A DNA stretch of 59,059 bases from the NCBI GenBank assembly GCA_029907205.1, contig JARYMI010000002.1:1-59059 (forward strand). Reading direction: 5' to 3'. A program made the translations under genes and the position numbers. This DNA is from Clostridiales bacterium (GTDB lineage: Bacteria > Acidobacteriota > Aminicenantia > Aminicenantales > UBA8522). Under the pieces are notes generated by a model, which was not told the DNA's origin, did no database searches, and saw only the letters and a list, made by a program, of their open reading frames with translations. This document shows positions 8,753-18,146 of the stretch, one piece after another (position 1 is the stretch's first letter; every line of letters begins with the position of its first letter).

Positions 8753-9190
8753 ATGATTGAGAAAAAGAAAGTCAGTTGTTTCCGTTGCGGCGCTACAAAC
8801 TACTATCCCCTCGACGCCGAAGGAAAAACAGTCGTCTGCGGCCGTTGCAAAAACGCCCTTCCCGTGCCCGGCACAGTCCTCGAGCTGCCGCCAGAAAATG
8901 TCGCTGTCCTGATCCAGCACTCCGTGCTTCCCCTCCTCATCGACTTCTATTCGCCCGCATGCGCGCCCTGCACGATGATGCACCCGGTCATCGAACGGCT
9001 GGCCAAAAGGCGCGCTGGCGAAATCATGGCGATTAAATTGAACGTCGACCGTCATACCGAGCTGGCCGCTTCGTTCGGCGTCAAGGGAGTCCCAACTTTT
9101 GTTGTCATTCAAAAAGGAACAGAAAGGGGCCGGACGAGCGGCGCCATGGCCGAGACAGATTTTTCCCTCTGGGTGGCAAGCCGCACCTAA
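8753..9190 (+). CDS. Thioredoxin with N-terminal zinc ribbon (thioredoxin 2 type)
   Basis: The protein has 145 residues. Cys9/Cys12 and Cys29/Cys32 form a zinc ribbon (CFRCG ... CGRCK), as in thioredoxin 2 (TrxC). The thioredoxin fold follows, with active site Cys70-Ala-Pro-Cys73 in FYSPACAPCTMM and the cis-proline loop GVPTFVV. Trp before the first active Cys is replaced by Ala, which is common in TrxC-like proteins. It reduces disulphides in the cytoplasm; the ribbon may tune redox behaviour. It is followed convergently by a tRNA gene. Confidence 0.88.
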   Translation: MIEKKKVSCFRCGATNYYPLDAEGKTVVCGRCKNALPVPGTVLELPPENVAVLIQHSVLPLLIDFYSPACAPCTMMHPVIERLAKRRAGEIMAIKLNVDRHTELAASFGVKGVPTFVVIQKGTERGRTSGAMAETDFSLWVASRT

Positions 9191-9228
9191 ACGTCTGCTG
9201 AAGGGAATTAACTGAAACGGAGGGGGAA

Positions 9229-9315
9229 TGCCGAAGAGGGGACTCGAACCCCTACTCCCGTATACCAGGAACTAGCCCCTCAAGCTAGCGTGTCTGCCAA
9301 TTCCACCACTTCGGC
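9229..9315 (-). tRNA. tRNA-Leu (anticodon GAG)
   Basis: The minus strand folds as a class II tRNA. The acceptor GCCGAAG pairs with CTTCGGC. The anticodon stem CTAGC/GCTAG holds the loop TTGAGGG, so the anticodon is GAG (Leu, CUC codons). A long variable arm and the T-loop GGTTCGAGTCC follow. The CCA end is not encoded. Confidence 0.95.
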
Positions 9316-9342
9316 ATCCACTCGGGAGGTTTTCCCGGTATA

Positions 9343-9753
9343 TTAGTTTAGGTCTTTCTTTGGCGCCTCGGTTTTCTGCTCTTTTGTCTGCGCCTCTTTG
9401 GCTGGCGACTCTTCCTCTTTTTGGGTTGGAGCTGCCGGCGCTTGAGTCTCTTTCGTTGTCGGCGCCGTTGCGGCGGCTGCCTCCTTTTTTGGCGCTTGCT
9501 CGCTGCTGACCACAGATTTAGTTCCCCTGGCCGAGAGCATCCATAACCCTAACGAAGTCACCATGAAAAGGACCGCGCAAATCGTCGTGACTTTCGAGAG
9601 CAAGGTTGCCGTTCCTCTTGGACCAAAGGCGGTCTGGCTGCCCCCGCCGCCGAAGGCCCCGGCCAGGTCAGCGGCCTTGCCCGACTGAAGAAGCACAGCG
9701 ATGATCAGGATGAAGCAGACGAGAATGTGGATAAAGGTTATTAACGCGCTCAC
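9343..9753 (-). CDS. secG: Protein-export membrane protein SecG
   Basis: The protein has 136 residues with two membrane helices (LITFIHILVCFILIIAVLLQ and TTICAVLFMVTSLGLWML). Between them is the SecG signature SGKAADLAGAFGGGGSQTAFG. The tail after residue 80 is low-complexity, rich in Ala, Lys, Glu, Pro and Thr, and longer than in most SecG proteins. The GTG start overlaps the tpiA stop by 4 bases, so secG is translationally coupled and ends the glycolytic operon. This order is seen in other bacteria. SecG assists SecYE during preprotein translocation. Confidence 0.95.
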   Translation of the reverse strand: MSALITFIHILVCFILIIAVLLQSGKAADLAGAFGGGGSQTAFGPRGTATLLSKVTTICAVLFMVTSLGLWMLSARGTKSVVSSEQAPKKEAAAATAPTTKETQAPAAPTQKEEESPAKEAQTKEQKTEAPKKDLN

Positions 9754-10538
9754 TTTTTTTCCTTAAACGCCTTAATTGCCTGTTCGATGATCCGGATGAA
9801 CGACTCAGCCTCGAGCGACGCGCCGCCGACAAGGAAGCCGTCGATATTCTTCTCGCTCAGGAGATCGTAAGAATTCTCAGGCTTGACCGAGCCGCCGTAG
9901 ATGATTATAGCACAGGAGGCCGGGTCTTTTCCATATCTCGAGGCAAGTTTTTCCCTAATAAAAGCCTGGACTTCCTCGGCCTGAGCTGGGGTGGCTGTCT
10001 TGCCGGTCCCGATCGCCCAGACCGGTTCATAGGCGATGATAACGCGCTCGAAGTCGTTGCTGCCCAGGCCATCAAGGCCCTTTTCGATTTGACGGGCAAC
10101 CTTGCCCATTGTCTCGCCTTTTTCCCTTTCTTCCAGGGATTCGCCTATGCACACAATAGGGAAGAGGTCGTGTTGAAGTGCGGCCTTAATTTTTTTGTTG
10201 ACGCCGCTATCAGTCTCGCCGAAATACTGTCTTCTTTCTGAGTGGCCGATGATGACGTACTGACAGCCCGCGTTTTTGAGCATCGAGGCTGAGATTTCTC
10301 CGGTGAAAGCCCCTTTTTCTTCCCAGTAGAGGTCCTGGCCGGAAAGTTGAACAGAGCTGTCTTCAAGGACTTTCATCACCTCGCTCAAGGCTGTGAAGGG
10401 AGGGGCGACAACGATCTCTGCTTCGGACAGCCCAACGCTTGATTTGACAATTTTTGAGGCCAGCTCCCGGGCCTCAGGTATGGTCATGTGCATTTTCCAG
10501 TTGCCGGCGACAAAAGGAATTTTGGTTTTTTTATTCAT
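9750..10538 (-). CDS. tpiA: Triosephosphate isomerase
   Basis: It interconverts dihydroxyacetone phosphate and glyceraldehyde 3-phosphate. The family motifs are present: AGNWKMH with the substrate-binding Lys, VIIGHSERR with the electrophilic His, AYEPVWAIGTGK with the catalytic Glu, and IIYGGSVKPEN with VGGASLE at the phosphate site. The ATG at 10538 gives 262 residues and the usual short N-terminus. A TTG two codons upstream (10544) is possible. It follows pgk by about 11 bases and overlaps secG. Confidence 0.95.
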   Translation of the reverse strand: MNKKTKIPFVAGNWKMHMTIPEARELASKIVKSSVGLSEAEIVVAPPFTALSEVMKVLEDSSVQLSGQDLYWEEKGAFTGEISASMLKNAGCQYVIIGHSERRQYFGETDSGVNKKIKAALQHDLFPIVCIGESLEEREKGETMGKVARQIEKGLDGLGSNDFERVIIAYEPVWAIGTGKTATPAQAEEVQAFIREKLASRYGKDPASCAIIIYGGSVKPENSYDLLSEKNIDGFLVGGASLEAESFIRIIEQAIKAFKEKK

Positions 10539-10549
10539 CCTCAACCAAC

Positions 10550-11725
10550 CTAGCCAAGGGCTTCGACGCCGGGTAATGTTCCGTTAGCTAAATACTCGAG
10601 CGAAGCGCCTCCGCCGGTCGAGATATGGCTTATTTTGCTGCTCACGCCGGCTTTCTCCACAGCCGCGATCGAGTCTCCTCCGCCGACAATGGACAGGGCC
10701 GCGGATTTTGCGACTGCTTCAGCAATCTTGACCGTCCCCTGGCTGAACTTGTCGATCTCGAAGACGCCGAGCGGACCGTTCCAGAAAATGGTCTTGGCAG
10801 CGGCGACGATCCCGGCATACTTCTCGATAGTCTGCGGGCCTATGTCCACGGCCATCTTATCCGCGGGAAAAGGGAAACTTGAGGCAACTTCTGTGGCCGC
10901 TTCTCTGTCTACGGCCGTGGCCAAAAGATGGTCGAGGGGAAGGACAAAATCAACCTTGCTTTCCTTGGCCTTTTTCAGGATGGCCAGCGCCTGCTCCTTC
11001 AATTCTTCTTCAACCAACGACTTTCCGACATCCTGTCCTTGAGCTTTGAAGAACGTGTAGGCCATGGCGCCGCCGATAAGAATATGGTCGGCCTTGTTAA
11101 TCAGGCTTTCTATAACTGGAATTTTATCCGAGACCTTGGCTCCGCCTAAGATGGCGACATAGGGTTTTTCTGGCGTGCGGACGGCCCGGCTGAGATAGTC
11201 TATTTCCTTTTCTAACAAGTATCCAGCGGCTTTCTCCTTGACATAATTGGCGATGGCGACAACCGAGGCATGAGCACGGTGGCAGGCGCCAAAAGCGTCG
11301 TTCACGAAGACGTCAATTCCCTGGGCGAGTTTCTGAGCAAAAGAGGCATCGTTACTCGTCTCCTCAGCCTGGAAGCGGACGTTCTCGAGGAGGAGCGCCT
11401 GCCCGCCATTGAGGTCTTTCTTCAACCTTTCTACCTCATCGCCGATGACAGCCGGCGCGAGCCTCACTTGCTTACCGATAAGCTGGGAGAGCCGCTCAGC
11501 GACCGGCTTCAAGCTGAATTTGGGATTAAACTGGCCTTTGGGCCGGCCGAGGTGGGAGGCTATGACCAACTTGGCGGATTGGCTGAGAAGATGGTTGATC
11601 GTGGGCAAAGCGGCCCGGATTCGCGTGTCGTCTCGGATCTCGCCCTTCTCGTCCAGGGGAACATTAAAGTCCACGCGGAGGAAGACCGTCTTTCCTGCAA
11701 ACTCAATGTCCTCGAGGCGTTTCAT
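10550..11725 (-). CDS. pgk: Phosphoglycerate kinase
   Basis: The protein has 391 residues, full length for the family. It opens with the signature KTVFLRVDFNVPLDEKG, then DDTRIRAALPTI, ASHLGRPKG, the hinge, and the C-terminal GGDSIAAVEKAGV with STGGGASLEYL, where nucleotide binds. It makes ATP from 1,3-bisphosphoglycerate. It starts 6 bases after the gapA stop, in the order gapA-pgk-tpiA-secG. Confidence 0.97.
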   Translation of the reverse strand: MKRLEDIEFAGKTVFLRVDFNVPLDEKGEIRDDTRIRAALPTINHLLSQSAKLVIASHLGRPKGQFNPKFSLKPVAERLSQLIGKQVRLAPAVIGDEVERLKKDLNGGQALLLENVRFQAEETSNDASFAQKLAQGIDVFVNDAFGACHRAHASVVAIANYVKEKAAGYLLEKEIDYLSRAVRTPEKPYVAILGGAKVSDKIPVIESLINKADHILIGGAMAYTFFKAQGQDVGKSLVEEELKEQALAILKKAKESKVDFVLPLDHLLATAVDREAATEVASSFPFPADKMAVDIGPQTIEKYAGIVAAAKTIFWNGPLGVFEIDKFSQGTVKIAEAVAKSAALSIVGGGDSIAAVEKAGVSSKISHISTGGGASLEYLANGTLPGVEALG

Positions 11726-11731
11726 CGTCTT

Positions 11732-12795
<1,064 letters not shown>

Positions 12796-12801
12796 TTGTC
12801 T

Positions 12802-12830
12802 GGGAGGGTCCTCCTGGAGGACCGTCCCCC
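12802..12830. repeat. GC-rich palindrome between gapA and nnrD/E
   Basis: GGTCCTCC at 12807-12814 and GGAGGACC at 12816-12823 form a perfect palindrome around one T. GGGA and TCCC extend it outward. It lies upstream of both divergent genes, so it is not a terminator for either. The half GGAGGACCGTCCC resembles motifs seen in REP-type intergenic elements. Confidence 0.5.
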
Positions 12831-12915
12831 GTAAACGCTGTCAACATGGCCAAGGCTGTGGTAAAATCATGTCCAAAGAAAAAAGAAAGTCATTCTTGAT
12901 GGTCGAGGAGAGAAC

Positions 12916-14487
12916 ATGAAAATCCTGACTTCAGCGGAAATGAAGGAAATCGACCGCCGGACGATAGAGGACATCGGCATTCCGGGCCCTGTGCTCATGG
13001 AAAACGCCGGCATCCAGGTTTTCCGAGTCCTCCAGGCTCTCTTTCCCGGGCTGGCTCAAGAAAAAATCGTCATCGTGGCGGGAAAAGGCAATAACGGCGG
13101 CGATGGCCTTGTCGTCGCCCGGCACCTCCGCAACCATGGAGCCAGACCTCAAGTCCTTCTTTTGGGGTCAAAGGGGGAAGTCCGTGGCGATGCGGCGCTC
13201 AACCTGAAAATTGCCTTAGCTGTTGGCGTGGCCGTCAAAGAAGTCCGCTCGTTTTCAGATTGGAAAAAACAGCAGAAAGCCCTCCAGGAAGCTGCGATTA
13301 TCGTTGACGCCATTTTCGGCACCGGCCTCGTCAAGCCTGCCGCTGGCCTTTATGCCACGGCCATCGAGAGCATCAATAAAACCCGGGCCTTTAAACTGAC
13401 TGTGGATATCCCCTCTGGCCTCTCTTCGGATACTTACGAAGTTATAGGCCCTGCGGTCAAGGCTGACCTGACTGTGACCCTGGCGGCGCCGAAGATCGCC
13501 CATGTCCTTCCGCCTGCTGAGGAGTTCGTCGGTGATTTTGTTGTGGCCGATATCAGCATCCCGCCTTTTGTTTTTGATGATGAGGCCCTCAAGCTGGAAA
13601 TGGTGGAGAAAGCAAGCCTTCTGGCCTGCTTCAGGAAAAGAAAAAGGGAAAGCCACAAGGGGAACTACGGCCACCTTTTTATCATCGCCGGCTCACTCGG
13701 AAAAACAGGCGCTGCGGCGCTGGCTGCCAGAGCCGCCTATAAGACGGGCGCTGGGCTGGTTACTGTCGGAACGCCCCGAACGTGCCTTCCTATCGTGGCC
13801 AGGTCGATGATGGAATTGATGACCGAGCCTCTAGCAGAGACGGAAGAAAAAACGATCTCTTCAGAAGCGCTGCCAAGAGTTCTGGACCTCATAAAGGAAA
13901 AAGATGCGGTGATAATCGGTCCAGGCATATCGACGCAGGAGTCCACCCGCCGGTTTGTCTGGAATCTCATTCCCAAAATAAGACAGCCTCTCGTTATCGA
14001 CGCTGACGCGCTGAACATCCTCAGCCAGAAGCAAGAACTGCTAAAAAAGCTGCCCAAGCCAGCGATTCTGACGCCCCACCCCGGTGAATTCGCCAGGCTC
14101 CTCGGCCTCACTGTTCCCGAGGTGCTTGGAAAAAGACTCGAGCTCGTCCCGTGTTTCGCTCAAAAGCACGGAGTTATCCTTGTCCTCAAAGGATACAGGA
14201 CTCTTGTTGGAGCTCCAGATGGCCGGGTCTTCGTCAACCCCACCGGGAACCCGGGCATGGCCACCGGAGGGACCGGAGATGTATTGAGCGGAATGATCGG
14301 CTCGCTCCTGATGCAGCAGAAAGACCCCCTCATGGCGGCCTTGGCGGCTGTCTATCTGCATGGGATGAGCGGCGACCTGGCCAGCCGGCGAGTCGGGGAG
14401 AGGGCCATCGTTGCCGGCGATCTCATCCGCTTCCTTCCTCAGGCAGTCAAGGCCATGGAGATGGAAGCCGAGGCTCAGCGGGGCTGA
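12916..14487 (+). CDS. nnrD: Bifunctional NAD(P)H-hydrate epimerase / ADP-dependent NAD(P)H-hydrate dehydratase
   Basis: The protein has 523 residues in two domains. Residues 1-210 are the YjeF_N epimerase domain (MENAGIQV, VAGKGNNGGDGLVVARHL, DAIFGTGL, VDIPSGLSSDT). Residues 240-515 are the ribokinase-like dehydratase domain (HKGNYGHLFIIAGSLGKTGA, LTPHPGEFARLL, GNPGMATGGTGDVLSGMIGS). The enzyme repairs hydrated NADH and NADPH. The ATG has GAGGAG about 7 bases upstream. It is divergent from gapA, whose enzyme can generate NADHX as a side product. Confidence 0.95.
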   Translation: MKILTSAEMKEIDRRTIEDIGIPGPVLMENAGIQVFRVLQALFPGLAQEKIVIVAGKGNNGGDGLVVARHLRNHGARPQVLLLGSKGEVRGDAALNLKIALAVGVAVKEVRSFSDWKKQQKALQEAAIIVDAIFGTGLVKPAAGLYATAIESINKTRAFKLTVDIPSGLSSDTYEVIGPAVKADLTVTLAAPKIAHVLPPAEEFVGDFVVADISIPPFVFDDEALKLEMVEKASLLACFRKRKRESHKGNYGHLFIIAGSLGKTGAAALAARAAYKTGAGLVTVGTPRTCLPIVARSMMELMTEPLAETEEKTISSEALPRVLDLIKEKDAVIIGPGISTQESTRRFVWNLIPKIRQPLVIDADALNILSQKQELLKKLPKPAILTPHPGEFARLLGLTVPEVLGKRLELVPCFAQKHGVILVLKGYRTLVGAPDGRVFVNPTGNPGMATGGTGDVLSGMIGSLLMQQKDPLMAALAAVYLHGMSGDLASRRVGERAIVAGDLIRFLPQAVKAMEMEAEAQRG

Positions 14488-14539
14488 CATGCGGGCCATC
14501 TTATAGAGAGCCGGTCGAAATGAACTAAATGCTTTCGCA

Positions 14540-14578
14540 TCATTATTGCGAGCGATCAGCCGGAGTGAGGCAGTCTCG
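14540..14578 (+). repeat. Dispersed REP-like intergenic repeat
   Basis: The stretch begins CATTATTGCGAGCGATCAG and ends GAGTGAGGCAGTCTCG. It resembles the widespread CATTGCGAGSGAGCGAAG...GCAATCTC class of dispersed repeats known from many genomes. It sits immediately upstream of the chosen tsaE start and would be read in frame if an upstream TTG were used. Only this copy is clear in the window. Confidence 0.45.
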
Positions 14579-14581
14579 GCC

Positions 14582-15040
14582 ATGAGAACTGAGAACGAAC
14601 CAGACGGAAAGCCCAAGTCCGCAAGCATCACGCGATCGGAAGAAGAAACCTTCCGCCTGGCCAGGGACATGGCCAGAAAATTCAAGGGCGACGAAGTAGT
14701 GCTTCTCATCGGTGAGCTGGGCGCCGGGAAAACGACTTTCGCAAGGGGAATCGCCGCCGGCCTGGGGCTAAAAGACCTGAATCAAGTTTGCAGCCCCTCT
14801 TTTACCATTCTCAACATTTATCGGGCGGCTTGCCTGGTTTATCATTTCGACCTTTACCGGCTGGAAAAAGAAGCGGACATCCTTGACCTCGGCTGGGAAG
14901 ATTACCTGGACAGGGGAGTGGTTATCGTGGAATGGGGAGAAAGATTGCCTTTTGAACTCGACGCGATTCGTGTTTACATCGCTAAGGGGAAGTGCGATGA
15001 ACGACGAATCACGACCGAGATTCCTCCCCCCAAGACTTAA
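14582..15040 (+). CDS. tsaE: tRNA threonylcarbamoyladenosine biosynthesis ATPase TsaE
   Basis: The protein has 152 residues. Walker A is GELGAGKTTFARG, followed by SPSFTILNIYRA, YHFDLYRLEKEADILDLGWE and VVIVEWGERLP, all typical of TsaE. It binds the TsaB-TsaD complex and drives the t6A modification of ANN-decoding tRNAs by ATP hydrolysis. The ATG at 14582 is chosen because upstream codons come from a REP-like repeat. No strong ribosome site is seen. tsaB and tsaD are not in the window. Confidence 0.93.
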   Translation: MRTENEPDGKPKSASITRSEEETFRLARDMARKFKGDEVVLLIGELGAGKTTFARGIAAGLGLKDLNQVCSPSFTILNIYRAACLVYHFDLYRLEKEADILDLGWEDYLDRGVVIVEWGERLPFELDAIRVYIAKGKCDERRITTEIPPPKT

Positions 15041-15110
15041 TAATTGGGTCAAAAGTTTTTCGGAGATGCTCTCAGCGTTGTTCGTGCAAAAAAAGGTAAA
15101 TAGATAAACT

Positions 15111-15123
15111 GTCCCAAATTTAC
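15111..15123 (+). repeat. Second copy of the GTCCC-AATTTAC motif
   Basis: GTCCCAAATTTAC at 15111-15123 matches GTCCCCAATTTAC at 690-702 except for one base. AATTTACGC also repeats just after it. It lies in the convergent gap between tsaE and thiE. Such motifs often border small mobile repeats, but no transposase is adjacent here. Confidence 0.3.
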
Positions 15124-15129
15124 GCCAAT

Positions 15130-15816
15130 TTACGCAATTTGTGGAGCGGGATTTTTTCTTACTTTTCCTATAGTTTCTATAAATTTAGTAGAGGCTTGGC
15201 GCGGGCTCGCGGCTGAAGCGATGGCCGAGATCACGGCCACGCCGTCAGCGCCAGCAGCCATAACCTCACCCACATTGGCCAGGGTAATACCGCCTATTGC
15301 CAGGATGGGAAGCCGTGTTTCGGTTCTGATCCTTCGCAGGCCTTCAAGCCCCAAGAGAGGCTGGAGGTCGGGCTTGGAGAGAGTGGCAAAAACAGGGCCT
15401 GCTCCCGCATAATCCGCGCTGGCTTCTTCGGCTCTCCTTGCCTCCTCAGGAGTGTTAATCGAAATTCCGATGAGGCGGTCCTGCCCCAGAATCTTTCTTG
15501 CCTCGCTGACCGGAAGGTCATCCTGGCCTAAGTGAACGCCGTCGGCTCTGCAGGCTAAAGCGATATCAGCCCTATCATTGATGATAAGCGGAATTCCTTT
15601 CGGCCGGACAAGCTCAACCGCTTGAACCGCGAGCCTCAGGAAGTTTCGGACTGTCCATGTTTTCCCGCGAAGCTGGACGATCGTCGCCCCTCCGGCAACA
15701 GCTTCCTCGATAAGCCAGAGGACATCTCTTCCACCAGAAGCCTGAGAATCGGCAATAAAACAAAGGCTCCAGTCGATTTGCCGGATCTTTGCTGGCGCTC
15801 GATTTTTCTTATTCAC
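15130..15816 (-). CDS. thiE: Thiamine-phosphate synthase
   Basis: The protein has about 228 residues and is a TIM barrel. Motifs in order are VQLRGKTW, IINDRADIALACRADGVHLGQ with DDLPV, IGISINTPEEA, YAGAGPVFAT and ILAIGGITLANVGEVMAAGADGVAVISAI. It joins hydroxymethylpyrimidine diphosphate and hydroxyethylthiazole phosphate. The start is uncertain: GTG at 15816 has AGGGA 5-8 bases upstream, and TTG at 15819 is the alternative. No other thi genes are nearby. ThiE and the related TenI are hard to separate by sequence alone. Confidence 0.88.
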   Translation of the reverse strand: MNKKNRAPAKIRQIDWSLCFIADSQASGGRDVLWLIEEAVAGGATIVQLRGKTWTVRNFLRLAVQAVELVRPKGIPLIINDRADIALACRADGVHLGQDDLPVSEARKILGQDRLIGISINTPEEARRAEEASADYAGAGPVFATLSKPDLQPLLGLEGLRRIRTETRLPILAIGGITLANVGEVMAAGADGVAVISAIASAASPRQASTKFIETIGKVRKNPAPQIA

Positions 15817-15851
15817 CAAATCCCTGTTTCATCAAGATTATAACAGATGTT

Positions 15852-16053
15852 GGCGTCTCGGGCTAACATTCCGAGACGCCTTCAAGGCTTTGTTTCTTAC
15901 GTATTAACCACCCCTACCGGCTTTCAACGAAAGACGCCTTCAAACATAATTTCTTAAGCATTAAATCCCCCTACCCCCTTTGGGCAATCAAAGGGGGTCG
16001 AAAACTGTAGCGTCTTTCGAGAAGGTCGGAGGGGGATAAATGTTGGCGTCTCG
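15852..16053. repeat. Nested palindromic intergenic repeat cluster
   Basis: Several perfect stems lie in the gap between thiE and the purine permease: GGCGTCTCGG (15852-15861) with CCGAGACGCC (15871-15880); CCCCCTTT (15974-15981) with AAAGGGGG (15990-15997); and CGAAAGACGC (15928-15937) with GCGTCTTTCG (16010-16019), which encloses the second. ATGTTGGCGTCTCGGG also recurs as a direct copy near 16039-16054. No gene is seen. The GGCGTCTCGG hairpin is placed to act upstream of thiE. Confidence 0.6.
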
Positions 16054-16060
16054 GGTAAGG

Positions 16061-17446
16061 TCAATGAGGGAGGCCAAAAATATAATAGACAAGGCAAAGC
16101 AAGCTTAAGACCACGGCGCCGGCGTTCAGTTCTCTGGCCCGTCCGGCCACCAGTTTGAACAGGGGATAGAGCACCAGCCCGGCCGTTAAGCCATTGGCTA
16201 TGTTGTAGGTGAAAATCATCATGACGATCGTGGCAAAGGCGGGAATCGACTCAGTCAGGTCGCCGAAGTCAATTCTTGTGACAGAACCCATCATCAGCAA
16301 CCCGACGGCTATGAGTGCCGGGCCATAAGCGTAGCGAAGCTGCTGGAGCGGTTCGACGAGCGGAATGAAAAATAACGCTGCCAGAAAGAGCATCCCTGTT
16401 GTAACAGCGGCCAACCCAGTCCGCGCGCCTTCCCGAATTCCAGTGGCCGATTCGATATAGGCCCCGCTCGTTGAGGTCCCGACGAGAGCGCTGAACATGC
16501 AGCTTGCGGCGTCGACCATCATCGGCCGTTCGATATCGGGGAAGTTCCCTTTTTCATCTAACATCTTGCCCGCAGCCCCCACCCCGACAAGCGTCCCCAA
16601 CGTGTCCAAAAAACTCATCAGAAAAAGCGTCAGCAGGATAGGCAGAAAGCTAAGCTTCAGGACGCCCAGGATGTCCAGTTTAAAAGCGATAGCGGTCAGG
16701 CTGTATTTGCCGACAAACGGGATGGCCGCCACAGCCTGAGGAGACTTCCCCAACCCGAATATGTAGCCTAGGACCGCCGTCACAGCGACGCCGAGCAAGA
16801 TTCCTCCCCTGACCCGGTGATACAAGAAAAAGCTGATGAGCAAAAAGCCCAAGACTGCCAGAAGCACCTGAGGGCTGCGGAGGTTGCCGATCTTAACCGG
16901 GACATCGGGAGCGGAGAGGAGGGAAGAAGCGCCTCTGATCAGGGCCTGGGGCGCCATTCCCTCGACCGAGCTCGTCACGATGCCCGTCTCATAGAGTCCT
17001 ATAAAGGCAAGAAACAACCCGATGCCGACGGCAAAGCTGTGTTTCAGGCTGGCAGAAATGGAGTTGGCCAGCCAGGAGCGGATGCGCAGCAGCGTGATAA
17101 GCGCGAATACCAACCCGCTGACAAAGACCGAGCCGAGGCGCATCTGCCAGCCGATGCCCATCGCAGCCAAGCCAAAAGCGATGAAGGCGTTCTCTCCCAT
17201 ATAAGGCGCAACAGCAATAGGCCGGTTTGCATAGAAGCCCATTAACAAAGACCCGAATGCGGCAGCCAGGATGGTGGCCACTGTGCTCGGTCCCTGGGGG
17301 ATTCCGGCGAAGCTCAAAATGGCCGGGTTGACGACGATGATATAGGCCATTGTGATGAAGGTTGTCGCTCCGCCCAGGATTTCTGTCCGGACCGTGGCTC
17401 CTCTTTCCTTCAGCCTGAAAATCCGTTCTGTCAGAGGAAAAGCCAT
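16061..17446 (-). CDS. NCS2-family purine permease (guanine/hypoxanthine type, AzgA-like)
   Basis: The protein has 461 residues from the ATG at 17446, which is preceded by GGAGGAGG. It is highly hydrophobic, with about 12-14 membrane segments. The N-terminus (ERGATVRTEILGGATTFITM then AYIIVVNPAILSFAGIP) and VAPYMGENAFIAFG are typical of the AzgA/PbuG branch of NCS2. STSGAYIESATGIREGARTG is the second conserved block. It should import adenine, guanine or hypoxanthine with protons. It is divergent from apt, which supports a purine rather than a uracil substrate. No purine riboswitch is seen in the leader. Confidence 0.9.
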   Translation of the reverse strand: MAFPLTERIFRLKERGATVRTEILGGATTFITMAYIIVVNPAILSFAGIPQGPSTVATILAAAFGSLLMGFYANRPIAVAPYMGENAFIAFGLAAMGIGWQMRLGSVFVSGLVFALITLLRIRSWLANSISASLKHSFAVGIGLFLAFIGLYETGIVTSSVEGMAPQALIRGASSLLSAPDVPVKIGNLRSPQVLLAVLGFLLISFFLYHRVRGGILLGVAVTAVLGYIFGLGKSPQAVAAIPFVGKYSLTAIAFKLDILGVLKLSFLPILLTLFLMSFLDTLGTLVGVGAAGKMLDEKGNFPDIERPMMVDAASCMFSALVGTSTSGAYIESATGIREGARTGLAAVTTGMLFLAALFFIPLVEPLQQLRYAYGPALIAVGLLMMGSVTRIDFGDLTESIPAFATIVMMIFTYNIANGLTAGLVLYPLFKLVAGRARELNAGAVVLSLLCLVYYIFGLPH

Positions 17447-17523
17447 CTTCGACCTCCTCCTTTGCCTATAATTATACCTGCCTCCTGGCGATGTCAAGAA
17501 ACAATAAGGCTCCAGTCAAGTTG

Positions 17524-17552
17524 TTGACAAGGAGTCGCTTTTGTCCTTAAAT
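17524..17552 (+). promoter_or_regulatory. Sigma-70 promoter of apt
   Basis: A perfect TTGACA at 17524-17529, a 17-base spacer and TTAAAT at 17547-17552 lie about 30 bases before the apt ATG. AGAAGGAATAGGC supplies the ribosome site. Confidence 0.6.
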
Positions 17553-17581
17553 GAAGTCGATTCCACGGAGAAGGAATAGGC

Positions 17582-18118
17582 ATGATCGAGACCGTCAAGA
17601 GCAAAATCTGCGAAGTCAAAGATTTTCCCAAGCCGGGCATCGGGTTTAAAGACATCACGCCGGTCGTCCAGGATCCCGAGTGTTACCGGTATGCAATAAG
17701 CCGGATGACTTCCTGGGCCAGGAAGAAAAAGCCCCAGGTCATCGCCGGCATCGAATCGCGCGGCTTTCTCTTTGCTGCTCCGGTTGCTCACCGACTCGGA
17801 TTGGGCCTGACAATCATCCGCAAGAAAGGGAAGCTGCCGCGTCAGACCGTCTCGGTCAGGGCTCCTAACGAATACGCCGTCGAGCATTTTGAAATGCACG
17901 CCGACGGCGTCGAGCCCGGCCAGCGTGTTCTCATCATCGATGACTTGATCGCGACCGGTTCGTCATCTATCAGCGCCATCAACTTGGTCAAAAAACTCGG
18001 AGGGAAACCCGTCGGTTTTGCCGCTCTCGTCGAGCTTGTTTTTCTCCGGGGTGTTGAAAACATCAAACGAGTCCATCCAGAGGCGGAGGTGTTTACTCTG
18101 ATCAAATTTGAGGAATAA
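17582..18118 (+). CDS. apt: Adenine phosphoribosyltransferase
   Basis: The protein has 178 residues, the usual length. It starts with a typical APT N-terminus (DFPKPGIGFKDITPVV). It has the adenine-binding region GIESRGFLFAAPVAHRLGLG, the flexible loop RKKGKLPRQTVS, and the PRPP-binding motif VLIIDDLIATGSS. It makes AMP from adenine and PRPP. Its divergent neighbour is a purine permease, so uptake and salvage are probably regulated together. Confidence 0.96.
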   Translation: MIETVKSKICEVKDFPKPGIGFKDITPVVQDPECYRYAISRMTSWARKKKPQVIAGIESRGFLFAAPVAHRLGLGLTIIRKKGKLPRQTVSVRAPNEYAVEHFEMHADGVEPGQRVLIIDDLIATGSSSISAINLVKKLGGKPVGFAALVELVFLRGVENIKRVHPEAEVFTLIKFEE

Positions 18119-18146
18119 AATCCGCACTAAATCGTCAAATCAAAGA

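Noticed and set aside
8569..8760. Plus-strand open frame starting ATGACGCCCGCC
   Set aside because: The AlkD-like signal is in a different frame; this one overlaps the thioredoxin start and has no ribosome site.
17447..17581. Possible purine riboswitch between the permease and apt
   Set aside because: Neither strand shows the conserved purine aptamer core; an ordinary promoter explains the apt side.
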